Of a stretch of DNA of 38,936 nt, positions 18,140 through 26,168 are shown in pieces. A program made the position numbers and the translations under genes. Each line of letters opens with the position of its first letter. Within the stretch, counting starts at the first letter, position 1. The notes beneath the pieces are model-generated. The model did no database searches. It worked only from the letters and a program-made list of their open reading frames with translations, and was not told the DNA's origin. This DNA is from Geodermatophilus chilensis (lineage in GTDB: Bacteria; Actinomycetota; Actinomycetes; Mycobacteriales; Geodermatophilaceae). The stretch covers positions 1-38,936 of the forward strand of contig NZ_NVPT01000025.1 of the NCBI RefSeq assembly GCF_002802985.1, read 5' to 3'.

Positions 18140-18784
18140 GTGTCAGTTCCCGGTCCTCGGTCCCGCGTCACGACGCGCGTCGCGCGTCCCGCCGACCTGC
18201 CCGCCGTCCTCGCGCTGGTGCGCCAGCACCGCGCCGAGGCCCACGCCGAGGGGGTGCTGACCGGTCAGACCCCGGGGGCCGCGGCCACCACCGGCTTCCG
18301 CCGGCTGCTCGCCGACCCGGCGCACCGGGTCGTGCTGGCCGTGCTGCCCGGTCCGAACGCGCCGGACGGCGGTGGGGCCGGCGCCGAGCTCGCGGTGGGC
18401 CTGGCCGTCCTCGGCGTCGACCCGCTGTCGGTGGTGCTCGGCGTCCCGCAGGTGACCGTCGACAACCTCGTCGTCCACCGCGACCACCGCCGCTGCGGCG
18501 CGGGCGCGGCACTGCTCGCGGCCGCCGTCGCGTACGCGTCGCAGGTGGGCGCCGCGCACGTCGTCGGTGCCGTCGGCGGGCACGAGGCCGAGCGGCAGCG
18601 CTTCTTCGCGCGGATGGGCTTCGCGCCGCTGACCACCCGGCGGATCGTGCCGCGGGAGACCCTGGCGCGGACGCTGGCGGCCTGGCAGCGCGGCGGGGGC
18701 ACCGTCCCGGTCCCGCGCCGTCCCCTGGTGCGCCGTCGTCCGCCGGCCCGGCTGGTGCCGCTGCTCGACGCCGCGGAAGGCTGA
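18140..18784 (+). CDS. GNAT-family N-acetyltransferase
   Basis: This 214-aa protein looks like a GCN5-related acetyltransferase. VTVDNLVVHRDHRRCGAGAALLAAAV (about 104-129) is the acetyl-CoA binding motif, with RRCGAG as the R/Q-x-x-G-x-G/A loop. FFARMGFAPLTTRRI near 154-168 is the usual C-terminal strand-turn. The substrate is unknown. GTG 18140 was selected because AGGGAGG (18128-18134) lies 5 bases upstream. A Pro/Arg-rich tail follows the fold. It is divergent from livH and convergent with the next thioesterase. Confidence 0.82.
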   Translation: MSVPGPRSRVTTRVARPADLPAVLALVRQHRAEAHAEGVLTGQTPGAAATTGFRRLLADPAHRVVLAVLPGPNAPDGGGAGAELAVGLAVLGVDPLSVVLGVPQVTVDNLVVHRDHRRCGAGAALLAAAVAYASQVGAAHVVGAVGGHEAERQRFFARMGFAPLTTRRIVPRETLARTLAAWQRGGGTVPVPRRPLVRRRPPARLVPLLDAAEG

Positions 18785-18802
18785 GGCAGCCCCGTCCTGG
18801 GG

Positions 18803-18865
18803 GGACGACGGCCACCCCTCAGGGTCCCGCGCCGAGCGTGCGAGGCGTGGGGGAAGGGTGGTCCT
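18803..18865 (+). repeat. Structured intergenic repeat, copy B
   Basis: This copy fills the gap between two convergent genes. Outer arms are CCACCCCTC (18812-18820) and GAAGGGTGG (18853-18861), with one mismatch. The inner stem CGCGCC/GGCGTG carries the apical GAGCGTGCGA. It is closely similar to the minus-strand copy at 6205-6265. It could terminate transcription from both sides. Confidence 0.65.
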
Positions 18866-18868
18866 CTT

Positions 18869-19273
18869 TCAGGCGGCCAGCAGCATGCAGGTGAGCCGGG
18901 CGGTGGCGGTCACGCGACCCTGCTCGTCGGTGACCTCGATGGTGAAGGTGGTCAGGGTCCGGCCGCGGCGGACCGGTCTGGCGACGGCGGTGACGACGCC
19001 CGCGGTGGCCGCCCGCACGTAGCTGACGTTGAGCTCCGCCCCGACCGCCTGCCGGCCCGGGCCCGCACCCAGGGCCGCGGCCCAGGAGCCGACCGTCTCG
19101 ACCAGCGAGCAGGTGGCGCCGCCGTGCAGCAGGCCGAACGGCTGCTGATTGCCCTCGACCGGCATGGTCGCGACCACGTGGTCGCGGTCGAAGTCGGTGA
19201 TCCGGATGCCGAGCTTGTCGTCCAGCGGGCTCATCTGCCCGGCCTCGAGCCAGGCGGGACGGTCAGCGGTCAC
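18869..19273 (-). CDS. Hotdog-fold thioesterase (PaaI/MenI-like)
   Basis: At 134 aa this has the usual length of a single-hotdog PaaI-type thioesterase, which cleaves acyl- or aryl-CoA esters. The catalytic region FGLLHGGATCSLVETVGS (about 47-64) contains the HGG motif and the downstream acidic residue expected of the family. AELNVSYVRAATAG and VTATARLTCML follow as in PaaI. The start is GTG 19273 (VTADRPAWLE). The hotdog family is broad, so the exact acyl group is unknown. It is divergent from polA. Confidence 0.85.
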   Translation of the reverse strand: MTADRPAWLEAGQMSPLDDKLGIRITDFDRDHVVATMPVEGNQQPFGLLHGGATCSLVETVGSWAAALGAGPGRQAVGAELNVSYVRAATAGVVTAVARPVRRGRTLTTFTIEVTDEQGRVTATARLTCMLLAA

Positions 19274-19290
19274 CCCGGCACCGTAACGAG

Positions 19291-19353
19291 CGGCCCCGCT
19301 GCAGGGTCCCGACCCCCGAGCTTGCGAGGGGGTAGGGGGGGCAGCGGGGTCCT
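19291..19353 (+). repeat. Structured intergenic repeat, copy C
   Basis: The outer stem here is CCCCGCTGC (19294-19302) with GCAGCGGGG (19341-19349). It differs in sequence from copies A and B but pairs perfectly. The inner stem ACCCCC/GGGGGT holds GAGCTTGCGA, close to the GAGCGTGCGA of copy B. It lies between divergent genes, directly upstream of the polA -10, so it is not only a terminator. Confidence 0.6.
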
Positions 19354-19355
19354 TC

Positions 19356-19361
19356 TAGGAT
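19356..19361 (+). promoter_or_regulatory. Leaderless-type -10 element for polA
   Basis: TAGGAT matches TAnnnT and ends 8 bases before the polA ATG. There is no Shine-Dalgarno sequence upstream of that ATG. Confidence 0.5.
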
Positions 19362-19369
19362 CGGCGGCG

Positions 19370-22120
19370 ATGTCCGCTCCGGTTGCCACCCCCGCGCCCA
19401 CCGCCTCCACGGCGACGCCTCACCCGGCCGCCCAGCGCCCGCGGCTGCTGCTCCTCGACGGGCACTCCCTGGCCTACCGCGCCTTCTTCGCCCTGCCGGT
19501 CGAGAACTTCTCGACGACGACCGGGCAGCCGACCAACGCGGTGTACGGCTTCACCTCGATGCTGATCAACGTGCTGCGCGACGAGCAGCCGACGCACGTG
19601 GCGGTCGCCTTCGACGTGGGGCGCAAGACCTTCCGCAGCGAGATCTACGCCGAGTACAAGGCCAACCGCAGCGAGAGCCCGACCGACTTCCGCGGCCAGG
19701 TCAGCCTGATCCAGGAGGTGCTGGCCGCGCTGCACATCCCGGTCATCACCGCCGAGGGCTACGAGGCCGACGACGTCATCGCCACTCTCACCGTCGCGGC
19801 GGTGGAGGCGGGCATGGACGTGCTCATCTGCACCGGCGACCGCGATGCCCTGCAGCTGGTCAACGAGCACGTCACCGTGCTCTACCCGCGCAAGGGCGTC
19901 TCCGACCTCACCCGGTTCACCCCCGAGGAGGTCGAGGCCAAGTACGGGCTCTCGCCGGTCCAGTACCCCGACTTCGCGGCGCTGCGGGGCGACCCGAGCG
20001 ACAACCTGCCGAGCATCCCGAGCGTGGGGGAGAAGACGGCGGCCAAGTGGGTCCGCGAGTACGGCTCGCTCGACGCGCTGGTCGACCAGGTCGACACGGT
20101 GAAGGGCAAGGTCGGCGAGAAGCTGCGCGAGCACCTGTCCTCGGTGCTGCAGAACCGGCGGCTGACCGAGCTGGACCGCGCCGTCCCGCTGGAGTTGGGC
20201 CCGGCCGACCTGGCGGTACGGCCGTGGGACCGCAACGAGGTGCACACCCTCTTCGACAACCTGCAGTTCCGGGTGCTGCGCGACCGGCTGTTCGCCACGC
20301 TCACCAGCGCCGAGCCCGAGGCCGAGGGCGGCTTCGACGTCGCCGAGGACGAGGTGCCCGCCGGGGGCCTGGGCGGCTGGCTCGACGAGCACGCCCGCAC
20401 CGGCCGCACCGGGATCATCTTCCGCGGCACCTGGGGCCGGGGCACCGGCGAGCTCACCGGCCTGGCCCTGGCCGCCGCCGACGACCACGCCACCTTCGTC
20501 GACGTCGGCCCCGACCTGGACGCCGCGGACGAGCAGGCGCTGGCCGCCTGGCTGGCCGACCCCGACCGGCCGAAGGTCGTGCACGAGGTCAAGGGCCCGC
20601 TGCTCGCGGTGTGGGCGCGCGGCTGGGATCTGGCCGGCGTGGTCAGCGACACCGCGCTGGCCGCGTACCTGGCGCTGCCCGGGCAGCGGTCGTTCGACCT
20701 GGGCGACCTCGCCGTCCGCTACCTGCGCCGCGAGCTGAAGGACTCCGCGGCCGAGGAGGCCCAGCTGACCCTCGACGGGCTGGGGCCGTCGGAGGAGGAC
20801 CTCGCCCGCGAGGCCGCGCACGCCGACGTCCTCAAGGCCGTCGCCGTCAACGACCTCTCCGACGCGCTGGAGTCCGTGCTCGGGCAGCGCGGCGGCGACC
20901 ACCTGCTCGGCGCGATCGAGCTGCCGCTGACCTTCGTGCTGGCCCGCATGGAGCAGCGCGGCATCGCCGCGGACCTGGACTTCCTGCAGGAGCTGCAGCG
21001 GGAGTTCGCCGAGGGCGTCGCCGCCGCGGCCGCCGAGTGCTACGCGGTGATGGGCCGCGAGGTGAACCTCGGCTCGCCCAAGCAGCTGCAGGCGGTGCTC
21101 TTCGACGAGCTCGGGCTGCCCAAGACCAAGAAGATCAAGTCCGGCTACACGACGGACGCCGAGGCGCTGACCACCCTGCTCGCGCAGACGGGCCACCCGT
21201 TCCTCGAGCACCTGCTGCGGCACCGCGACGTGACCCGGCTGCGCACCGTGATCGACGGCCTCATCCCGATGGTCGACGACGCCGGGCGCATCCACACCAC
21301 GTTCCAGCAGACGATCGCGGCCACCGGCCGGCTGTCCTCGACCGACCCCAACCTGCAGAACATCCCGATCCGCACCGCCGAGGGCCGCCGGATCCGGCAG
21401 GCATTCGTGGTGGGGCAGGGCTACGAGTCGCTGATGACGGCGGACTACAGCCAGATCGAGATGCGGATCATGGCGCACCTCTCCGGCGACGAGGGGCTCA
21501 TCGAGGCGTTCACGTCGGGGGAGGACCTGCACTCCTTCGTCGCGTCGCGGGCGTTCAACATCCCGATCGAGGACGTCGACCCGGAGATGCGCCGCCGGAT
21601 CAAGGCGATGAGCTACGGCCTGGCCTACGGGCTGTCGGCGTACGGGCTGGCCTCCCAGCTGCGCATCTCCACCGAGGAGGCGCGCGAGCAGATGCACGCC
21701 TACTTCGAGCGCTTCGGCGGCATCCGCGAGTACCTCGACGGCGTCGTCGACGACGCCCGGCAGACCGGGTACACCGAGACGACGCTGGGCCGCCGCCGCT
21801 ACCTCCCCGACCTGACCAGCGACAACGGCCAGCGCCGGCAGATGGCCGAGCGGATGGCGCTCAACGCCCCGATCCAGGGCTCGGCGGCCGACGTCATCAA
21901 GGTGGCCATGCTGCGGGTGGAGCAGGCGATCACCGCCGAGGGGCTGCGCTCCCGGATGCTGCTGCAGGTGCACGACGAACTCGTGCTCGAGGTGGCGCCG
22001 GGGGAGCGCGAGGCGCTGGAGACGCTGGTCCGCCGCGAGATGGCCGGCGCCGCGCAGCTGTCGGTGCCGCTGGAGGTCTCGGTGGGCTTCGGCCGGACCT
22101 GGGACGAGGCCGCCCACTGA
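19370..22120 (+). CDS. polA: DNA polymerase I
   Basis: It fills gaps in repair and removes Okazaki primers. The 916 aa contain three domains. The 5' nuclease (about 25-320) has LLLDGHSLAYRAFF, GYEADDVIATL, CTGDRDALQLV and SVGEKTAAKW. A 3'-5' exonuclease-like domain (about 330-520) lacks the acidic residues: where proofreading enzymes have a DxE motif this one reads IIFRGTWGRG. The polymerase domain has motif A TADYSQIEMRI (about 690), the O-helix RRRIKAMSYGLAYG (about 741) and motif C VHDELVLEV (about 867). So it should have nuclease and polymerase activity without proofreading, as in mycobacteria. ATG 19370 is supported by the -10 element 8 bases upstream. Confidence 0.97.
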   Translation: MSAPVATPAPTASTATPHPAAQRPRLLLLDGHSLAYRAFFALPVENFSTTTGQPTNAVYGFTSMLINVLRDEQPTHVAVAFDVGRKTFRSEIYAEYKANRSESPTDFRGQVSLIQEVLAALHIPVITAEGYEADDVIATLTVAAVEAGMDVLICTGDRDALQLVNEHVTVLYPRKGVSDLTRFTPEEVEAKYGLSPVQYPDFAALRGDPSDNLPSIPSVGEKTAAKWVREYGSLDALVDQVDTVKGKVGEKLREHLSSVLQNRRLTELDRAVPLELGPADLAVRPWDRNEVHTLFDNLQFRVLRDRLFATLTSAEPEAEGGFDVAEDEVPAGGLGGWLDEHARTGRTGIIFRGTWGRGTGELTGLALAAADDHATFVDVGPDLDAADEQALAAWLADPDRPKVVHEVKGPLLAVWARGWDLAGVVSDTALAAYLALPGQRSFDLGDLAVRYLRRELKDSAAEEAQLTLDGLGPSEEDLAREAAHADVLKAVAVNDLSDALESVLGQRGGDHLLGAIELPLTFVLARMEQRGIAADLDFLQELQREFAEGVAAAAAECYAVMGREVNLGSPKQLQAVLFDELGLPKTKKIKSGYTTDAEALTTLLAQTGHPFLEHLLRHRDVTRLRTVIDGLIPMVDDAGRIHTTFQQTIAATGRLSSTDPNLQNIPIRTAEGRRIRQAFVVGQGYESLMTADYSQIEMRIMAHLSGDEGLIEAFTSGEDLHSFVASRAFNIPIEDVDPEMRRRIKAMSYGLAYGLSAYGLASQLRISTEEAREQMHAYFERFGGIREYLDGVVDDARQTGYTETTLGRRRYLPDLTSDNGQRRQMAERMALNAPIQGSAADVIKVAMLRVEQAITAEGLRSRMLLQVHDELVLEVAPGEREALETLVRREMAGAAQLSVPLEVSVGFGRTWDEAAH

Positions 22121-22148
22121 AGAAGGAACTCCGGTCGCCACGAGCGTC

Positions 22149-22195
22149 GTACCCGGGCAGCCCGGGGGCGGGCCCGTGCTGGGCCGCCCGGGTAC
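22149..22195 (+). terminator. Terminator after polA
   Basis: A 16-bp near-perfect inverted repeat (22149-22164 with 22180-22195) starts 29 bp after the polA stop. The loop is GC-rich. The remaining gap to 22323 shows nothing else. Confidence 0.65.
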
Positions 22196-22323
22196 AGCGG
22201 TGCGGCGAGGCAGGGCGGGCGGCGTTCCCGGCGCTGCTCATGGCGCAACGGTGGTCCCGGTGGCGGTACCGATCCCCCCTGCGGGCACCACTGTGACCCT
22301 CGGATGGAGGTCGAGGGTCGGCC

Positions 22324-23145
22324 TCAGGCCGTGGCGTCGGTGTGCCGGGGCACCTCGACGTGCGGTCGGGACTGCCACAGGGCCCACTCGGCGCTGATGT
22401 CGCCGGCCGTGCGCAGCAGCAGCGGCAGGTGCTCGCCGAGCAGCCGGTCGATCGAGGTCTCCGCCGCGTGCACCGTCACGTTCGCCGCCGCGCGCACCGC
22501 GCCCGCGGCGTCCCGGACCGGCACCGCCACGGATCGCACCCCGGGGGCCAGCTCCTCGTCGGCCAGCGCCCAGCCCCGGGCCCGCACCTCGGTCAGCTCG
22601 TCACGGAGCTGCTCGGCGGACCGGCCGATGTAGGCCGGCAGCCCGGCGCGACTGGGCAGCGCGAGGGTCGCCTCGAGCTCGGCGGGGGAGAGGGCCGCGA
22701 GCAGGACCTTGCCCTGGGAGGTCTGGACGGCGGGGAACCGCGTGCCGATCTCGACCCGCAGGGCGATGAGCTTGGGCACCGACACCCGGGCCACGTAGAC
22801 GATGTCCGAACCGTCCAGCTGGGCCATCGACGACGACTCGCCGGTGCGGGCGACCAACGCCTCGAGGTGCGGCCGGGCGATGTCCCACAGCCCGAGTGCG
22901 CTCACGTAGGCGACGCCGAGGGTCAGCACCTTCGGCGTCAGCTGGAACAGGCCCCCGGAGCTGCGGACGAAGCCGAGCTCCTCGAGGGTCAGCAGCAGCC
23001 GGCGAGCCGTCGGCCGGGCCAACCCGGCCGCGGCGGCCACGTCGCTGAGCGACATCGCCGGCCGGTCGGCGTTGAAGCAGGACAGGACGTCGAGGCCGCG
23101 TGCCAGCGCCTCCACGAACTCCGGTCCCGTGCCGCGTCCCGCCAC
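22324..23145 (-). CDS. IclR-family transcriptional regulator (PcaR/PobR-like)
   Basis: This 273-aa regulator has an N-terminal winged helix-turn-helix (about 8-70; SLSDVAAAAGLARPTARRLL is the recognition helix region) and a C-terminal effector domain (about 85-260). The effector domain shows IGTRFPAVQTSQGKVLLAAL and RGWALADEELAPGVRSVAVP, typical of the IclR fold. Members of this subgroup often control protocatechuate or 4-hydroxybenzoate catabolism. It sits beside an aromatic-type catabolic cluster, so it probably controls that cluster through the palindromes at 24780-24795 and 24932-24945. The start is GTG 23145 with GGGGAG just upstream. The inducer is unknown. Confidence 0.9.
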   Translation of the reverse strand: MAGRGTGPEFVEALARGLDVLSCFNADRPAMSLSDVAAAAGLARPTARRLLLTLEELGFVRSSGGLFQLTPKVLTLGVAYVSALGLWDIARPHLEALVARTGESSSMAQLDGSDIVYVARVSVPKLIALRVEIGTRFPAVQTSQGKVLLAALSPAELEATLALPSRAGLPAYIGRSAEQLRDELTEVRARGWALADEELAPGVRSVAVPVRDAAGAVRAAANVTVHAAETSIDRLLGEHLPLLLRTAGDISAEWALWQSRPHVEVPRHTDATA

Positions 23146-23220
23146 GCTCCCCCCTCCCTCTCGATCCGCCCGTGGTCCGCCGAGGATCCCACGGCGCGAC
23201 CCGGGTGCCGGGCCGCGCGG

Positions 23221-23254
23221 CCCGGCGTCCCACCCCGTACGGCGGGACGCCGGG
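23221..23254 (-). terminator. Terminator after the amidohydrolase
   Basis: CCCGGCGTCCC (23221-23231) pairs exactly with GGGACGCCGGG (23244-23254). It lies 7 bases beyond the amidohydrolase stop on the minus strand and separates it from the IclR gene. Confidence 0.7.
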
Positions 23255-23260
23255 CGGTCC

Positions 23261-24751
23261 TCAGCCGGTCACCGCGTCATCGCCGAAGACGCTGCCACGG
23301 GCGCCGTGCGTGCTCGCCGACTTGTAGTCGGTGTAGGTGTACGGGTTGTCCAGCAGCTCGTCGTCCGGGGAGTCGGGGTTCATCCCCGCCGCCCAGGTCT
23401 CCTCGCCGAGGGTGGCGCGCAGGTGCTCCACGGTGGCGTCCACCGTGCGCCGCACGGCCGCCAGGTCGACCCCGACCAGCCGGTGCTCGGACTTCACGAC
23501 CCGGCCGTCGACGAGCACGGTGTGCACGTCCCCGCGCTGGGCCTGGAAGGCGACGTGGCCGTACGGGTTCAGCAGCGGGAAGGAGACCGGCGAGCGGTCG
23601 TTCTTGATCAGCACCACGTCGGCCTTCTTGCCGGGCTCGAGGCTGCCCAGGTCCTCCCGGCCGAGCGCCCGGGCGCCACCCCGGGTCGCCCAGTCGACGA
23701 CCTGCTCGGCGCGCAGGTGCACGTGGGTGACGGTGTCGCCCTTGGCGTGCGCCTCCAGGTGCTCGCGCGACCGGTCGGCGCCGAGCGTGGTGCGCATGGC
23801 GGAGAACAGGTCGCTGCTCCACCAGACACTGGTGTCCATCGACAGGGAGACCGGGATGTCGTGCCGGCGCACCTGCCAGGTGGGCGGGTAGCCCTGCCCG
23901 GCGCTCTGCTCGGACTCGGTGGAGACCGAGATCGACCCGCCGGTGGCGGCGATCCGGTGGTAGGAGTCGGTGGAGAGCGTGGCGGCGTGCACGTACACCG
24001 TGTCCGGCGTCATGAAGCCGTGCTCGTGCATCAGCCGCAGGCCGTCGTCGTTGGTGGCGCCCCAGACGCCGGCGTGCGTGGTGACCGGCAAACCGAGTTC
24101 CCGGGCCGCCTCGAAGGCCGCCTTCTCGGGGAAGGCCGGGTCGCCGGTGACGTCGAAGGCCAGCTGCAGCCCCAGCCGGCCCTCGTCGCGCCGGCGCTGC
24201 AGGAAGGCCCGGACGGCGGGGTCGGTGGCCCACTCCCACGGCCCGGCCTGGATGTTGCCGTAGGCCAGGACGAACCGGCCGGGCACGGCCAGCAGCGCGT
24301 CCGCCGCCGCCTCGGCGTGGTCGACGGTCTGCAGCCCGTGCGACCAGTCGACGGTGGTGGTGACCCCGGCCTCGAGGGCGTCCCAGGCCGACAGCAGGTT
24401 GCCGGCGTGCACGTCCTCCGGGCGGAAGACCCGCCCGTGCTCGAGGTAGTACCAGACGAAGTACTGGGTGAGCGTCCAGTCGGCGCCGTACCCGCGCATC
24501 GCGGTCTGCCACATGTGCCGGTGGGTGTCGATCATCCCGGGCATCACGATGCCGCCGCGTGCGTCGACCTCGACGGTGCCCGGCGGGACCTCCAGCGACG
24601 GGCCCACGGCGGCGATCCGGTCGCCCACCACCAGGACGTCGGCGTCGGTGAGGACGGTGTGCGCGTCGTCCATGGTCAGCACCGTGCCGCCGCGCAGGAC
24701 GACCGGCCGGTCGTCGGACGGCACCACGACCTCGCTGTCGGGGTGGGTCAC
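23261..24751 (-). CDS. Amidohydrolase of the ATZ/TRZ family
   Basis: This is a cytoplasmic metal-dependent hydrolase of 496 aa, related to chlorohydrolases, 8-oxoguanine deaminase and guanine deaminase. The metal site is visible as DTHRHMW (His77/His79), VTTHAGVWG (about residue 255), HAATLS (about 285) and SMDTSVWW (Asp at about 337). The C-terminal LEPGKKADVVLI and HTVLVDGRVV motifs are typical of the family. It probably removes an amino or similar group from a ring. GTG 24751 was chosen because GGAGG lies 7 bases upstream. It is transcribed away from the CoA-transferase/dioxygenase operon across a shared operator region. Confidence 0.9.
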   Translation of the reverse strand: MTHPDSEVVVPSDDRPVVLRGGTVLTMDDAHTVLTDADVLVVGDRIAAVGPSLEVPPGTVEVDARGGIVMPGMIDTHRHMWQTAMRGYGADWTLTQYFVWYYLEHGRVFRPEDVHAGNLLSAWDALEAGVTTTVDWSHGLQTVDHAEAAADALLAVPGRFVLAYGNIQAGPWEWATDPAVRAFLQRRRDEGRLGLQLAFDVTGDPAFPEKAAFEAARELGLPVTTHAGVWGATNDDGLRLMHEHGFMTPDTVYVHAATLSTDSYHRIAATGGSISVSTESEQSAGQGYPPTWQVRRHDIPVSLSMDTSVWWSSDLFSAMRTTLGADRSREHLEAHAKGDTVTHVHLRAEQVVDWATRGGARALGREDLGSLEPGKKADVVLIKNDRSPVSFPLLNPYGHVAFQAQRGDVHTVLVDGRVVKSEHRLVGVDLAAVRRTVDATVEHLRATLGEETWAAGMNPDSPDDELLDNPYTYTDYKSASTHGARGSVFGDDAVTG

Positions 24752-24779
24752 AGTTCGCCTCCAGAAATCGCCGGGCTGA

Positions 24780-24795
24780 GCGGACAAGTGTCCGC
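24780..24795. promoter_or_regulatory. Operator candidate 1 in the divergent promoter region
   Basis: GCGGACA-AG-TGTCCGC is a perfect palindrome 28 bp upstream of the amidohydrolase start. Its core CGGAC-N4-GTCCG recurs at 24932-24945. The IclR regulator encoded nearby is the obvious candidate to bind it. That link is inference. Confidence 0.55.
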
Positions 24796-24931
24796 ACTAC
24801 GGTCGTCCGCGGCGCCGTGGACACCCTGGAGTGATCTCGGCCGCACTGTCAAGGCGGCCCTCTCGGCGCAGCACTCGACGGAAGCGCGCTTGACAGGGAC
24901 GGACGCGGCTGCCGAGACTCCTCACACCGCG

Positions 24932-24945
24932 CGGACGACTGTCCG
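24932..24945. promoter_or_regulatory. Operator candidate 2 in the divergent promoter region
   Basis: CGGAC-GACT-GTCCG repeats the arms and spacing of the site at 24780-24795. It lies 29 bp upstream of the CoA-transferase ATG. The two centres are about 151 bp apart, so each side of the divergent region has one site close to its start codon. Confidence 0.5.
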
Positions 24946-24974
24946 TTCTCGACCTTGAGGAGTGCCGGGACCCC

Positions 24975-26168
24975 ATGAGCGACCCCCGACAGGTTCCGGG
25001 AGCCGGCCGGGGCGGCGGCCCGCTGGCCGGTCTGCTCGTCGCCGACTTCTCCCGCGTCCTCGCCGGCCCGTACGCGACCATGCTGCTGGCCGACCTGGGC
25101 GCCGAGGTGGTCAAGGTGGAGAGCCCGGCAGGGGACGACACCCGGTCGTGGCAGCCCCCGGTGCGCGACGGCGTGGCCACGTACTACCTCGGCGTCAACC
25201 GCAACAAGCGGTCGGTCGCGCTCGACCTCAAGGACCCCGACGACCTGGCGGCCGCCCGCGAGCTGGCCCGTCGCGCCGACGTGCTCGTCGAGAACTTCAA
25301 GCCCGGCGGCCTGGCCCGCTTCGGCCTCGACCACGCCACGGTCTCGACGACGAACCCGGGCGTCGTCTACGCCTCCATCAGCGGCTTCGGCAGCCAGCCG
25401 GGCGGCGCGTCCCTGCCCGGCTACGACCTCATCGTGCAGGCGATCTCGGGCCTGATGAGCCTGACCGGCGACCCCGACGGCGAGCCGTTCCGCGCCGGCA
25501 TCTCGGTGTTCGACGTGATGGCGGGGCTGCACGCGACCATCGGCGTCCTCTCCGCCCTGAACCGCCGGCACGAGACCGGTCGCGGTCAGCACGTCGAGGT
25601 CAACCTGCTGGCCTCGGCGCTGTCCGGGATGGTCAACCACTCGAGCGCCTGGGTGGCCGGCGGCGTCGTCCCCTTCCGGATGGGCAACAGCCACCCGAGC
25701 CTGTTCCCCTACGAGCCGCTGCCCTGCGCCGACGGGGACCTGATCGTCACCGCGGGCAACAACGGGCAGTTCCGCAAGCTCGTCGAGGTGCTCGGGGCGC
25801 CGGAGCTGGCCGAGGACCCCCGCTTCGCGCGCAACGAGGACCGGACGGCGAACCGCGACCAGCTGCGGCCGCTGCTGGTCGAGCGGCTGCGCACCCGCAC
25901 CAAGATCGAGTGGTTCCGGGACATCATCGCCGCCGGCGTGCCGTGCGGACCGATCAACACCGTCGACCAGGGGGTCGCCTTCGCCGAGGAGGTGGGCCTG
26001 GACCCGGTGGTCACGGTGGGGGACGGCGCCGCCGCCGTCCCGTCGGTGCGCAACCCGATCCGGTTCTCCGAGACCCCGCCCGACTACCGCCTGCCCCCGC
26101 CCGGCCTCGACGAGCACGGTGCGGAGATCCGCCGCTGGCTGACGACACCGGAGAAGGGCCGGCGATGA
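24975..26168 (+). CDS. CaiB/BaiF-type (class III) CoA transferase
   Basis: It would transfer CoA from a donor thioester to a carboxylic acid. The 397-aa length and VADFSRVLAGPYATMLLADLG, GAEVVKVESP and LVENFKPGGLARFGLD near the N-terminus are hallmarks of the family. The probable catalytic Asp is Asp151 in PGYDLIVQAISGLMS. A GGGxGxP-type loop is not obvious. It is the first gene of a five-gene operon and its TGA overlaps the next ATG (ATGA, 26165-26168). GAGGAG (24957-24962) is 12 bases before ATG 24975. The neighbours suggest that it activates an acid derived from ring cleavage. Confidence 0.92.
   Translation: MSDPRQVPGAGRGGGPLAGLLVADFSRVLAGPYATMLLADLGAEVVKVESPAGDDTRSWQPPVRDGVATYYLGVNRNKRSVALDLKDPDDLAAARELARRADVLVENFKPGGLARFGLDHATVSTTNPGVVYASISGFGSQPGGASLPGYDLIVQAISGLMSLTGDPDGEPFRAGISVFDVMAGLHATIGVLSALNRRHETGRGQHVEVNLLASALSGMVNHSSAWVAGGVVPFRMGNSHPSLFPYEPLPCADGDLIVTAGNNGQFRKLVEVLGAPELAEDPRFARNEDRTANRDQLRPLLVERLRTRTKIEWFRDIIAAGVPCGPINTVDQGVAFAEEVGLDPVVTVGDGAAAVPSVRNPIRFSETPPDYRLPPPGLDEHGAEIRRWLTTPEKGRR

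Noticed and set aside
19370-22120. Proofreading activity of DNA polymerase I
   Set aside because: The exonuclease-like domain lacks the acidic metal-binding residues, so I do not claim 3'-5' exonuclease function. This is common in actinobacteria and not itself novel.
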